Source of the DNA: an uncultured Oscillospiraceae bacterium
GTDB taxonomy: Bacteria > Bacillota > Clostridia > Oscillospirales > Oscillospiraceae
Reading direction: 5' to 3'
Assembly: GCA_910584045.1 (NCBI GenBank)
Contig: CAJTYO010000035.1
Coordinates: 1 to 27,336 of the forward strand
Length of the DNA: 27,336 bases
The position numbers and the translations under genes are program-made. Below are positions 7,165-16,942 of the stretch, in pieces. Each line of letters opens with the position of its first letter. The first letter of the stretch is position 1. Under the pieces are notes generated by a model. The model saw only the letters and a program-made list of their open reading frames with translations, was not told where the DNA came from and did not search any database.

Positions 7165-8725
7165 ATTCCGTCCCGTCCGCCGCCGATAGGCGGACGGTCC
7201 ATTTGTCCATATCCTGGAACACGTAGGCCGGGGCGGGGGACAGGCCCTCCACCACGCCCGGATGGGTGAGGACCGAGTACTCCTTGAAGCAGATGGGCGC
7301 GAGGGGCGCGGTGGACTGGAGGTGGCTGTACAGCCGCCTGGCGGTGTCCGCCCGGTCCTCCGCGGCGGCGAAGAGCTGAAGGAGAATGTCGGTGGTCTCG
7401 TTGGCGTACCCGCCGTAGTTCAGCGCGCCCTCCGTGCCCACCAGGTCTGTCAGGTCCCAGTCGGCGGTCAGGCGCACCTCGCCGAAATACAGATCAAATT
7501 CCCCCGCCTCCAGCGCCGCCAGATACGACTCCCACGGCAGCTCCGCCACCGTGATGCGCCAGTCCAGCAGCGACAGCCGCTCCGCGATGAACCGGGCGCT
7601 GGCCGACCGAAAGCCGTCCCCCTCGGCCACCAGCAGCGTCAGCTCCCGTATCTCGCCGGTGTTCTGCCCGGCGGCGCGCAGGGCGGAGAGAACCTCCTCC
7701 TCGCTGTAGGCCGCCTCCAGCTCCTTGGGGTACAGGGGCGACAGGGGGGATACGGGGAACTGGGCCGCTGTGGCCAGCTTGGCCAGCTGGGCGAAGGCCA
7801 GGGTCTCCCGGTCGACGCCCCGGCTGAAGAGGGCCCGGAGGGCCGGGTCGGCGAAGAGCCGCCCCTCGGCGGCGTTGAAGCCGATGAACTGCATGATGGC
7901 GGTGGGCTGGGGGGTGGTTTGGGACTGGCCGGAGGCCAGGGAGGGGTCGTCGGTGGGGTCCGCCGCCAGCAGCTCCACCTGGCGGGTGGAGAAGAGGTGC
8001 ATGGCCGTGTCCCGGTCCTTGGCGTGGACCAGGGGGATGTCCCGCACCGGCAGGGTCTTCCCCCGCCACCAGTCCTCCCGGGCGGCGAGACGCTCCGCCC
8101 CGCCCTCCCCGGCGAGCACATAGGGCCCCGTCCCCAGAGGGACCCTGTCTCCGGCGGTCCCCCGCTTGACAATGGGGACGTCCAGCAGGGCGGGCAGAGC
8201 CCGGTTGGGCGCGGAGAGGGTAATGACCACCTGGCCCGCCCGGTTGGCCGCCACGGCGGCCACGCTGCGCAGCCGGTAGGCGTACCGCTCCGATTCCACG
8301 GCACGGAGCAGGGTCTCCTCCACATCCCGGGCCGTCAGGGGCGAGCCGTCGGAGAAGGTCACCCCCTCCCGCACCTCCAGGGTGCACACCAGCCCCGTCT
8401 CGTCCCAGCTCCAGTTCTCGCACAGCAGGGGGACCGGCTCGAACCGCCCGTCCAGGCGGAACAGGGGCTCGTACAGCAGCGCCGCCGCCGTATCCTGAAT
8501 CCCCTCCCCGCATGTGACGGGGTCCAGGGTCTGGTTCTTGTCATAGGGCAGGGAGAGCGCGGCCGGATAGGCGGGCTCCGCCGGCGTATCCGGCTCCTCC
8601 TCGGGGGCGGGGGGCTGGTAGTCGCTCCACACCTCCTCCGGCGGCCCGTCCTCCGCCTCCGGCAGATAGGCGCAGCCCGCCGCCAGCAGTGCCAGCAGCG
8701 CCAGGGCCAGGGCCGGCCGCCTCAT
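7163..8725 (-). CDS. Solute-binding lipoprotein, ABC peptide-transporter family 5
   Basis: A 520-aa extracytoplasmic lipoprotein. The signal peptide ends in the lipobox LLAAGC (Cys18), followed by an acidic, Pro-rich linker to about residue 50. The body matches family 5 solute-binding proteins (OppA/DppA/NikA type): LDPVTCGEGIQDTAAALLYEP early on, LLCENWSWDE ... VREGVTFSDGSPLTARDVE, then VPLGTGPYVL. It should bind a peptide or similar ligand outside the membrane and deliver it to a permease, but no permease or ATPase genes sit beside it. The ATG overlaps the pgeF stop by four bases, so the two are translated together. The C-terminus (VFQDMDKWTVRLS) is complete. The ligand is unknown. Confidence 0.85.
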   Translation of the reverse strand: MRRPALALALLALLAAGCAYLPEAEDGPPEEVWSDYQPPAPEEEPDTPAEPAYPAALSLPYDKNQTLDPVTCGEGIQDTAAALLYEPLFRLDGRFEPVPLLCENWSWDETGLVCTLEVREGVTFSDGSPLTARDVEETLLRAVESERYAYRLRSVAAVAANRAGQVVITLSAPNRALPALLDVPIVKRGTAGDRVPLGTGPYVLAGEGGAERLAAREDWWRGKTLPVRDIPLVHAKDRDTAMHLFSTRQVELLAADPTDDPSLASGQSQTTPQPTAIMQFIGFNAAEGRLFADPALRALFSRGVDRETLAFAQLAKLATAAQFPVSPLSPLYPKELEAAYSEEEVLSALRAAGQNTGEIRELTLLVAEGDGFRSASARFIAERLSLLDWRITVAELPWESYLAALEAGEFDLYFGEVRLTADWDLTDLVGTEGALNYGGYANETTDILLQLFAAAEDRADTARRLYSHLQSTAPLAPICFKEYSVLTHPGVVEGLSPAPAYVFQDMDKWTVRLSAADGTE

Positions 8726-9546
8726 GGGCGGACCTCCGTCAGTCCGATCAGCGCCCCCTGAACGCCCCGTTTGTTTCCGGTGATGCGGTGGCTCCAGTAG
8801 AGGTCCGTATGGCAGGCGGTGCAGGTGGGACAGATGTCGATATTTTCCTTTCGCAGCCCGGCCTCCCGCAGCCGCCAGGCGTTGATTTCCTTCAGGTCAA
8901 CTGTCCACTTCGCACCCCGGGGGCGGATGTATGCCTCCACGCCGCCGCCGAAGGCGCTGCGCATGGCGTCGGGCACGTCGTCGTGGGTCTCGAAGCAGCA
9001 GGGCCCGATGCCCGCGCCGATGGCCACCCGCACGTCCGACCGCCTCGCCCCGAAGAGCCGACCCATCTCGCGGACTGTCTTGGCGGGAAGGTCCAGAGCG
9101 GTGCCCCTCCAGCCGGCGTGGACCGCGCCGATGGCGCGCGTCACGGGGTCGTGGAGCAGCAGGATGATGCAGTCCGCCGAAAAGACCATCAGGTTCAGCC
9201 CCGGTTCGTCCGTCACCAGTGCGTCGGCGGTGTAGTCGGTGGTGACGAACAGCCCCTTGCCCCGGTCCGCCGCGGTCACATGGCGGACCGTGTCCTCGTG
9301 GACCTGCTGGGACTGGACCACGTCCCGCATATCCGTCCCCAGGGCCCCGCAGAACCGGCGGTAGTTCTCCCGAACGTTCTCCCGCACATCCGGCTCCGGC
9401 CCGCCGCCCCGGAGGTTCAGGGCGGAGAACCACCCCTCGCTGACCCCGCCCAGGCGGGTGGAAAAGCCGTGGACCAGACCGGGGGCGTCCAGAATGGACG
9501 AGGTGTGATAGACCACGCCGCCGTGGTCGTGGGTAAGAAACGACAT
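8722..9546 (-). CDS. pgeF: PgeF/YfiH multicopper-oxidase-like (laccase-domain) protein
   Basis: A 274-aa member of the YfiH family (Cu-oxidase_4). In E. coli the homologue PgeF prevents misincorporation of L-serine into peptidoglycan precursors; purified relatives act on polyphenols or purine nucleosides. The family's metal ligands are all visible: H83 in SQQVHED, C126 in FSADC and H143 in AVHAGWRG. The IGAGIGPCCFE stretch and the closing CPTCTACHTDLYWSHR are also typical. Length is usual. ATG at 9546 follows GGAGG at good spacing, and that ribosome binding site lies just beyond the end of a decayed GNAT gene. It overlaps the downstream lipoprotein gene by ATGA. Confidence 0.9.
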   Translation of the reverse strand: MSFLTHDHGGVVYHTSSILDAPGLVHGFSTRLGGVSEGWFSALNLRGGGPEPDVRENVRENYRRFCGALGTDMRDVVQSQQVHEDTVRHVTAADRGKGLFVTTDYTADALVTDEPGLNLMVFSADCIILLLHDPVTRAIGAVHAGWRGTALDLPAKTVREMGRLFGARRSDVRVAIGAGIGPCCFETHDDVPDAMRSAFGGGVEAYIRPRGAKWTVDLKEINAWRLREAGLRKENIDICPTCTACHTDLYWSHRITGNKRGVQGALIGLTEVRP

Positions 9547-9555
9547 ATGTGCCTC

Positions 9556-9713
9556 CTAGCTCAAATAGTCTTCCCGCAGCAGGCCGCGCCAGCATCTGCC
9601 GTCCCGGACCAGACAGTGCTTCCGGAACACCCCTCCTGCCGGAGGCCCAGCTTTTTCATGAGCCCCGGGGAGCGGACGGTATCCGCCTCAGTATAGGGGG
9701 CTGCGTGCTCCAT
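9556..9713 (-). pseudogene. Remnant of a GNAT acetyltransferase 3' end
   Basis: Reading leftward from an ATG at 9713, the frame gives SPGLMKKLGLRQEG and, after a one-base shift near 9630, VFRKHCLVRDGRCW followed by LLREDYLS and a TAG stop. This matches the C-terminal signature of RimJ/RimL-type GNATs (S..LMEKLGMRREG.FR......W.D...LL..E). Only about 50 residues remain and the acetyl-CoA-binding half is missing. The following pgeF gene uses a ribosome binding site directly after this relic. Confidence 0.6.
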
Positions 9714-9734
9714 ATTTTTCTCCCAGAATCAAGC

Positions 9735-9766
9735 CCGGGAGGCCGCCGTCAGAGGCGGCCTCCCGG
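9735..9766. terminator. GC-rich hairpin after the unknown 159-aa gene
   Basis: A 13-bp stem (CCGGGAGGCCGCC / GGCGGCCTCCCGG) with a 6-base loop, 7 bases past the stop at 9774. There is no T-run on either side, so it is either a weak terminator or an mRNA-stabilising hairpin. Confidence 0.5.
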
Positions 9767-9773
9767 CAAAAGC

Positions 9774-10253
9774 TTATCTGATGTGCGTATCCCACAGCCT
9801 GCACGCGTCGGCAATGCCGACGATCTCCTCGTCCGGGCAGTCCGGGGGCAGGGGGATGGAGAGTCCGATCTCCCGCCCGTACCGCCGGATGCGCTCCGGC
9901 AGACCCTCCAGGTCCATCCCCGGCCGGTACAGGTCCTCCGTGAAGTCCTCCACCCCGTAGACCTCGAAGGCCCAGGGCAGGCTCCGCCAGTCGAACACCC
10001 GCCCCTGGACGCAGCTGAGATGGGTGTCGATGCAGATGCAGTCCAGCTCCAGCACCACGTCGCACCAGTGGCCCACCGTGATGACGGGCACGGGGAACAG
10101 CTCCACCCTGTACTCCCCGTCCCGGAGGGACCCGTGCATATTGAACCAGCCCCAGCGGGCGGTGTAGCCGGCGGCGGCCAGCTTCTGTCCGATACTCTGG
10201 ACCCGCCGGTACAGGGGCTCATAGGTTTCGTTCAGTATCTCCCATACGCCCAT
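9774..10253 (-). CDS. Protein of unknown function, 159 aa
   Basis: A soluble, acidic protein without signal peptide or membrane segments. It is rich in Trp and Cys, with the stretches RWGWFNMHGSLRDGEYRVEL, GHWCDVVLELDCICIDTHL and VYGVEDFTEDLYRPGMDLEG. No nucleotide-binding or catalytic motif is evident and I do not recognise a family with confidence. The ATG at 10253 is preferred (GGAG 11 bases upstream) over an in-frame GTG at 10265, which would sit directly against the GGAG. It lies 88 bases downstream of secA on the same strand with no strong terminator between them, so it may be read through from secA. Confidence 0.7.
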   Translation of the reverse strand: MGVWEILNETYEPLYRRVQSIGQKLAAAGYTARWGWFNMHGSLRDGEYRVELFPVPVITVGHWCDVVLELDCICIDTHLSCVQGRVFDWRSLPWAFEVYGVEDFTEDLYRPGMDLEGLPERIRRYGREIGLSIPLPPDCPDEEIVGIADACRLWDTHIR

Positions 10254-10340
10254 ATTCCCACACACTCCATTGTTTATGTCTCGTAAAGCGCGGCCTCTGG
10301 CGGAACGTTTCCCCCGTCTGCGGCAGGGGGCCTGATGCTC

Positions 10341-13100
<2,760 letters not shown>

Positions 13101-13157
13101 TATTCGTTAAGCTCCTCTTTTGTGAGAGTCGTAATGCACACAACAATACAAAATAAT

Positions 13158-13185
13158 AGTATAGCACAATTTCCCCGATTTGCAA
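13158..13185 (-). promoter_or_regulatory. Sigma-A-type promoter of secA
   Basis: Reading leftward: TTGCAA (13180-13185), 16-base spacer, TATACT (13158-13163), about 57 bases before the secA ATG in an AT-rich leader. Confidence 0.7.
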
Positions 13186-13225
13186 GGGGGGATCGCGCTT
13201 TTTCCGTGCGGTTTTCCGTGGTGCT

Positions 13226-14017
13226 TCACCCCTTTTCCGGCCCCGTATGAGGGGGGGAAGCCTCCTGCCCCGCCAGTCCCTTATAGAAATCCAGCGTCCT
13301 GAATCCCCTCTCCAGCATGGCGTGGACATAGGCCTCCGCCGCGTCTTCCAGCCGCTTCAAATCCCCCTCCGCCAGGGAGAAGCTGTACAGGCGCTTCACG
13401 TCCCCATACAAAATCCGGCGCATCGCCGCCAGCGCGGCGCCGGACAGGGGCATCGACAGCCCGCGATCCCCTCTGCCGCACTTTCCGCAGCAGATCACGC
13501 CCTCCCGGACGTCCAGCACCGGGGCCTCCGGCTCGGGGGTTCCGCAGTACGCGCAGGCGTCCGCCAGGGGCTCGAAGCCGATGAGGCTCATGAGCTTCAG
13601 CTCAAACGCCGCCTTCACCAGCGCCGGGTCCTTTTTCAGCTCCCCCAGGGCGTACAGCGCGTTGAGCAGCAGGGACAGCATTGCGCCGCTCTCCACGTCC
13701 TCCAGCGCCGCCGCCTCCGTCAGCTCCGCGAAATAGCTGGCCAGGCTCAGCAGCGCGATGTCCCGCCGCGCCCCCTCGAACAGCTCGATGGAACTCCCCT
13801 CGCTGAGATACTGCCAGCCGCGGCTTTCGCTGAGGGTCAGCTCGGAGTAGGCCAAAAGCTGGGTGCAGGCCGTCACCCGGCTCTTCCGGCTCCGGGCTCC
13901 CTTGGCGATCACCGGCAGTTTTCCCCCGGGGGTCAGGACGGTCAATATTTTATCGCTCTCCTTGGTGTCCACCGCCCGCAGGACGATGCCCTTCACCACG
14001 GTCCTCTCTCGCGCCAT
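13226..14017 (-). CDS. recO: DNA repair protein RecO
   Basis: A 263-aa RecFOR-pathway mediator that loads RecA onto SSB-coated single-stranded DNA. The N-terminal OB fold starts with VVKGIVLRAVDTKESDKILT and continues through LPVIAKGARSRKSRV; a helical domain follows. The zinc finger is complete: CAYC (C155, C158) and CGKC (C177, C180). Length is normal (about 250). ATG at 14017 has GAGGAG 6 bases upstream. It lies 36 bases after a yqzL-like gene, the same neighbour as in Bacillus. Confidence 0.95.
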   Translation of the reverse strand: MARERTVVKGIVLRAVDTKESDKILTVLTPGGKLPVIAKGARSRKSRVTACTQLLAYSELTLSESRGWQYLSEGSSIELFEGARRDIALLSLASYFAELTEAAALEDVESGAMLSLLLNALYALGELKKDPALVKAAFELKLMSLIGFEPLADACAYCGTPEPEAPVLDVREGVICCGKCGRGDRGLSMPLSGAALAAMRRILYGDVKRLYSFSLAEGDLKRLEDAAEAYVHAMLERGFRTLDFYKGLAGQEASPPHTGPEKG

Positions 14018-14053
14018 ATCCGCTCCTCTATGTAGACGGCGGCTGTGCCGCCG

Positions 14054-14161
14054 TCAATCCGGTTCCCGGCGTTCCGGTTCGTTTGCGTCCTCATGCCTGC
14101 GCAGAAGGTAAAACATCGGTTCGCCGGTCTGCCAGAACAGATCCCAATATCCGTCGTCCAT
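14054..14161 (-). CDS. YqzL-like small protein, 35 aa
   Basis: A short gene read from an ATG at 14161 with GGAGG 9 bases upstream. The product starts MDDGYWDLFWQTGEPMFYLL and ends in a charged tail. The pattern WDLFWQTGEPMFYLL closely resembles YqzL of Bacillus (W..F..TG....YLL), a tiny protein of unknown function encoded just upstream of recO. Position and motif agree. An open frame extends upstream of the ATG, but without a start context. YqzL has no known activity, so only the family relationship is proposed. Confidence 0.75.
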   Translation of the reverse strand: MDDGYWDLFWQTGEPMFYLLRRHEDANEPERREPD

Positions 14162-14301
14162 CTTTCCCGTCCTCCCGGGTTTATAGTGGGCAGGAATGCT
14201 GTCGGATATGAGTGGTAAGTTGTGGGCTCCGGGCGGGCGGCCAATGCGCTGCGCTCTGCGGCGGGCGTCCCACTCTGCCGCCGGGTAACGAAATGACGGC
14301 G
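14162..14301. other. Intergenic gap between GNAT gene and yqzL-like gene
   Basis: Nothing recognisable apart from the yqzL ribosome binding site. A TATAAA on the minus strand near 14179 has no matching -35. Confidence 0.4.
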
Positions 14302-14853
14302 TCAAACCAGACTTTTTACCATAAACAGGAAATCCGCGTAGGTTCCGTCCTTGTACTTGAACGCCCGGGGCAGGGTCCCCGTGACATCGAACCCCAGCTT
14401 TTTATACAGCCCGATCGCCGCCTCATTGGTGGATACTGCCTCCAGCTCCGCCTGCTCATATCCGGCGGCCCCGGCGGCGGACAGCAGCGCCTCCAGCAGC
14501 GCGGTCCCAATGCCCATGCCCCAGAACTCCCGGTACAGGGAGATGCCCACCGTACACCGGTGCCGCATCCGGTTCCGTTCTGAGGCGCCGCCGAAGGAAC
14601 AGCTCCCCGCGAACACGCCATCCACAAAGGCCAGCAGCATCAGGGCACGTGGGTCCTCCCGGTTTTTCCGGATGAACTCCACTTCCTCCTCCGCGCTGGT
14701 CCGGACCTCCTCCGGCTCCCGGATCATGTAGGGCGTCTCTCCGGAGGTGACTTTCAGATACTCCAGAAGCATCTCCGCGTCGCTCTCCTCCGGACGGCGG
14801 ATCAGGCAGGTATTCCCGTTTTTCAGCAAAACCGTCTTTTCCTGATAATTCAT
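14302..14853 (-). CDS. GNAT-family N-acetyltransferase
   Basis: A 183-aa acetyl-CoA-dependent acetyltransferase. It begins with beta1-alpha1 (IRRPEESDAEMLLEYL); the acetyl-CoA pyrophosphate loop follows in motif A (VGISLYREFWGMGIGTALLE), then motif B (AVSTNEAAIGLYKKLGFDVT). The closing GTYADFLFMV is also typical. ATG at 14853 (MNYQEK) is preferred, with AAAGGA 11 bases upstream; an open frame extends 11 codons further but runs into the tandem repeat. The acceptor substrate, an amine or a protein, is unknown. The gene lies directly behind the 218-bp tandem array and interrupts the usual era-yqzL-recO order. Confidence 0.88.
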   Translation of the reverse strand: MNYQEKTVLLKNGNTCLIRRPEESDAEMLLEYLKVTSGETPYMIREPEEVRTSAEEEVEFIRKNREDPRALMLLAFVDGVFAGSCSFGGASERNRMRHRCTVGISLYREFWGMGIGTALLEALLSAAGAAGYEQAELEAVSTNEAAIGLYKKLGFDVTGTLPRAFKYKDGTYADFLFMVKSLV

Positions 14854-14873
14854 GGCATTTTCAATCCTTTCTC

Positions 14874-15309
14874 TACTGCTCGTCATACCCGAAACTGCGG
14901 ATATAATTCACATTATCCCGCCAGTTCTTTCCCACAGGGCTTCGGCCCTGCGGGAACCCTTGCTTCCAACCGTTTACGGGCGAAATGAATTCGCCCTGCG
15001 CAATTCTCCGCTCCGCTTCGAATTGACGCCGCACAGCGGCGGCTCGCTTGTGCTCGCAGGAAAACTGGCATGACAAATCCTGCTGTTTTCTTACTGCTCG
15101 TCATACCCGAAACTGCGGATATAATTCACATTATCCCGCCAGTTCTTTCCCACAGGGCTTCGGCCCTGCGGGAACCCTTGCTTCCAACCGTTTACGGGCG
15201 AAATGAATTCGCCCTGCGCAATTCTCCGCTCCGCTTCGAATTGACGCCGCACAGCGGCGGCTCGCTTGTGCTCGCAGGAAAACTGGCATGACAAATCCTG
15301 CTGTTTTCT
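14874..15309 (-). repeat. Two identical 218-bp tandem units, each containing the era 3' end
   Basis: Units 14874-15091 and 15092-15309 are identical base for base. Each holds a 53-bp copy of the last codons of era (14874-14926 and 15092-15144) and 165 bp of other DNA. Read leftward, each copy would encode KNWRDNVNYIRSFGYDEQ and a stop, that is the Era C-terminus. The 165-bp part is rich in hairpins; in unit 1: CAGGGC-TTCG-GCCCTG (14935-14950), GGGCGAA/TTCGCCC (14978-14996), CAATTC/GAATTG (15001-15025) and CGCCGC/GCGGCG (15027-15041). An open frame of 67 codons spans each unit but has no ribosome binding site I can see. Confidence 0.95.
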
Positions 15310-16205
15310 TACTGCTCGTCATACCCAAAACTGCGGATATAATTCACATTATCCCGCCAGTTTTCCTTGACCTTCACCCACGTCTCCATGTAGACCCTGG
15401 TCCCCATGAACCGCTCGATGTCCTCCCGGGCGTGGGAGGCGATCTTCTTCAGCATGGCGCCGTTTTTGCCGATGATAATGCCCTTGTGGCTGGCCTTCTC
15501 GCAGTAGATGGTCACGTCCAGATCAATCACCCCGCTGTCCCGCTCGGAGAACTTGGTCACCTCGATGGCCGTCCCGTGGGGGACCTCCTTGTCCAGGTTG
15601 CGCAGCAGCTTCTCCCGGACGATCTCCGCCACCACCTGCTTCTCCGGCTGGTCGGTGGTCATGCCGTCGGGGAACAGCTGGGGGCCCTCCGCGGCGTACT
15701 TCTCCAGCTGGGCCGTCAGCTCCTCCAGGCCGTCCTTCTCCTGGGCGGAGATGGGGATGATGGCGTCGAACTCGTGGACTGCGCTGTAAACCGCCATGAC
15801 CTCCAAAAGCTGGGCCTTCTCGACGGCGTCAATCTTGTTGATGACCAGCACGGCGGGGAGGCTCTCCTCCTTGATGCGGTCGATGAGCTCCCGCTCCGGG
15901 GCCCCGACCTTGGCGATAGGCTCCACCATGAGGCACACGGCCTCCACGTCCGCCACGGAGTCCTTGACCACCTTCACCATGTAGTCCCCCAGCCGGGTCC
16001 GGGCCCTGTGGAAGCCGGGGGTATCCAGGAACACGAACTGCGTCTCCCCCCGGTTCACCACGCCGCAGATGCGGTTCCTCGTGGTCTGGGGCTTGGGGGA
16101 GACGATGGCGATTTTCTCGCCCACCAGGGCGTTGGTCAGGGTGCTTTTGCCCACGTTGGGCCGTCCGGCGATCGTGATCATCGCTGTTTTTTTGATCTCG
16201 TTCAT
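15309..16205 (-). CDS. era: GTPase Era
   Basis: An essential GTPase that binds 16S rRNA near its 3' end and assists 30S subunit maturation. All G motifs are present: G1 GRPNVGKS (14-21), G2 TTR (41-43), G3 DTPG (61-64), G4 NKID (123-126) and G5 SAQ (153-155). The C-terminal KH domain has the loop IIIGKNGAMLKKIA (243-256) and the protein ends GYDEQ at 298, normal length. ATG at 16205 has GAGG about 11 bases upstream. The last 53 bp are repeated twice downstream with one difference, a synonymous TTT/TTC Phe codon. The gene itself is intact. Confidence 0.97.
   Translation of the reverse strand: MNEIKKTAMITIAGRPNVGKSTLTNALVGEKIAIVSPKPQTTRNRICGVVNRGETQFVFLDTPGFHRARTRLGDYMVKVVKDSVADVEAVCLMVEPIAKVGAPERELIDRIKEESLPAVLVINKIDAVEKAQLLEVMAVYSAVHEFDAIIPISAQEKDGLEELTAQLEKYAAEGPQLFPDGMTTDQPEKQVVAEIVREKLLRNLDKEVPHGTAIEVTKFSERDSGVIDLDVTIYCEKASHKGIIIGKNGAMLKKIASHAREDIERFMGTRVYMETWVKVKENWRDNVNYIRSFGYDEQ
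15310..15362 (-). repeat. Era-tail segment matching the tandem units (third, partial copy)
   Basis: These 53 bp at the true era 3' end match the first 53 bp of each 218-bp unit, with one difference (A at 15327 versus G at 15109). Similarity stops abruptly at 15362. The 11-mer GGAAAACTGGC spans this border on the minus strand, and its inverted copy lies in the 165-bp spacer (about 15278-15288). Confidence 0.9.
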
Positions 16206-16262
16206 TTGCAGGTAATCCTCAACTTTCTAATATTTTCCGGCATTGAGCAGTCCGCCGGATTT

Positions 16263-16934
16263 TTACAGGAAGCCAAAATGCTCCGCCAGGATACGCAGCG
16301 CTTCCTCCCGGGTGTCGCTCTCAAAGTCCGTACGGGTATACGTGAAAAATCCCGTATGCCGCCAGTCTGTCTCCTCCGGCGGGTGGTACAGCGTCCATGC
16401 GCTGAAATTTTTCAGCGCCGCCTCCGGGTCCCTGCACCGCTTGATCTGCTCCAGCATGAACTGCTTTTCCGGGTCCTCCCGGTCGAAAAACCGAGTTGCG
16501 CAGGCATCCGGCGGGTCGCAGAGCATAACCGCCACATGGCGGTAGTCGGAAATCTCCCGCAGGATGTCCGCGGGGATGTTGGTGTCCACGATGACCTTTT
16601 TCCCCTCCGCGGACAGCTTCACAAGCTCCAGTATCTCGATCTCGGCGCACTCCCGGGATACCTGCTCCGTCCACTTCCAGTGCTCCGCCGGCGCCATGTT
16701 CAGCCATTCCTCCCAGCCGCTCATGGTGTCGAAATAGCACAGCCCGGGCTGCTCCCAGCGGGAGAGCTTTTCCCGGGGGAACACATCGTGGTAATTCTCG
16801 CCGCAGCAGATCATGCCGTACCGCTGGGCCAGCAGCTTCGCCATGGTGGACTTTCCGGCGCAGCTGTGGCCGTTAATGAAGTACGCGTTCTGCAGATAGT
16901 GCTTGATAAGATTGCCGCTGATCTGTATTTTCAT
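16263..16934 (-). CDS. P-loop NTPase, kinase-like, unknown substrate
   Basis: A 223-aa soluble protein with a nucleotide-binding loop INGHSCAGKSTMAKLLAQRY (P-loop GHSCAGKS at 22-29), as in shikimate-kinase or small-molecule phosphotransferase families. Later come a possible Walker B-like strand (KKVIVDTNIP) and a run of charged helices with FFDREDPEKQFMLEQIKRC, which may be a lid. ATG at 16934 (MKIQISGN) is chosen; its SD, GGAGG, lies inside the last codons of the upstream lipoprotein gene. The position between a lipoprotein gene and era is where other Firmicutes have dgkA/cdd. The substrate is unknown. Confidence 0.8.
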   Translation of the reverse strand: MKIQISGNLIKHYLQNAYFINGHSCAGKSTMAKLLAQRYGMICCGENYHDVFPREKLSRWEQPGLCYFDTMSGWEEWLNMAPAEHWKWTEQVSRECAEIEILELVKLSAEGKKVIVDTNIPADILREISDYRHVAVMLCDPPDACATRFFDREDPEKQFMLEQIKRCRDPEAALKNFSAWTLYHPPEETDWRHTGFFTYTRTDFESDTREEALRILAEHFGFL

Positions 16935-16942
16935 ATCTTTTC

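Noticed and set aside
14873..15294. Two 67-aa ORFs ending in the Era tail as real genes
   Set aside because: They arise from repetition of the same unit, lack a ribosome binding site, and their first half is hairpin-rich non-coding-like DNA.
14874..15309. CRISPR array or diversity-generating retroelement repeat
   Set aside because: Units are 218 bp and identical throughout, with no variable spacers, no adenine-biased changes and no reverse transcriptase or cas gene in the window.
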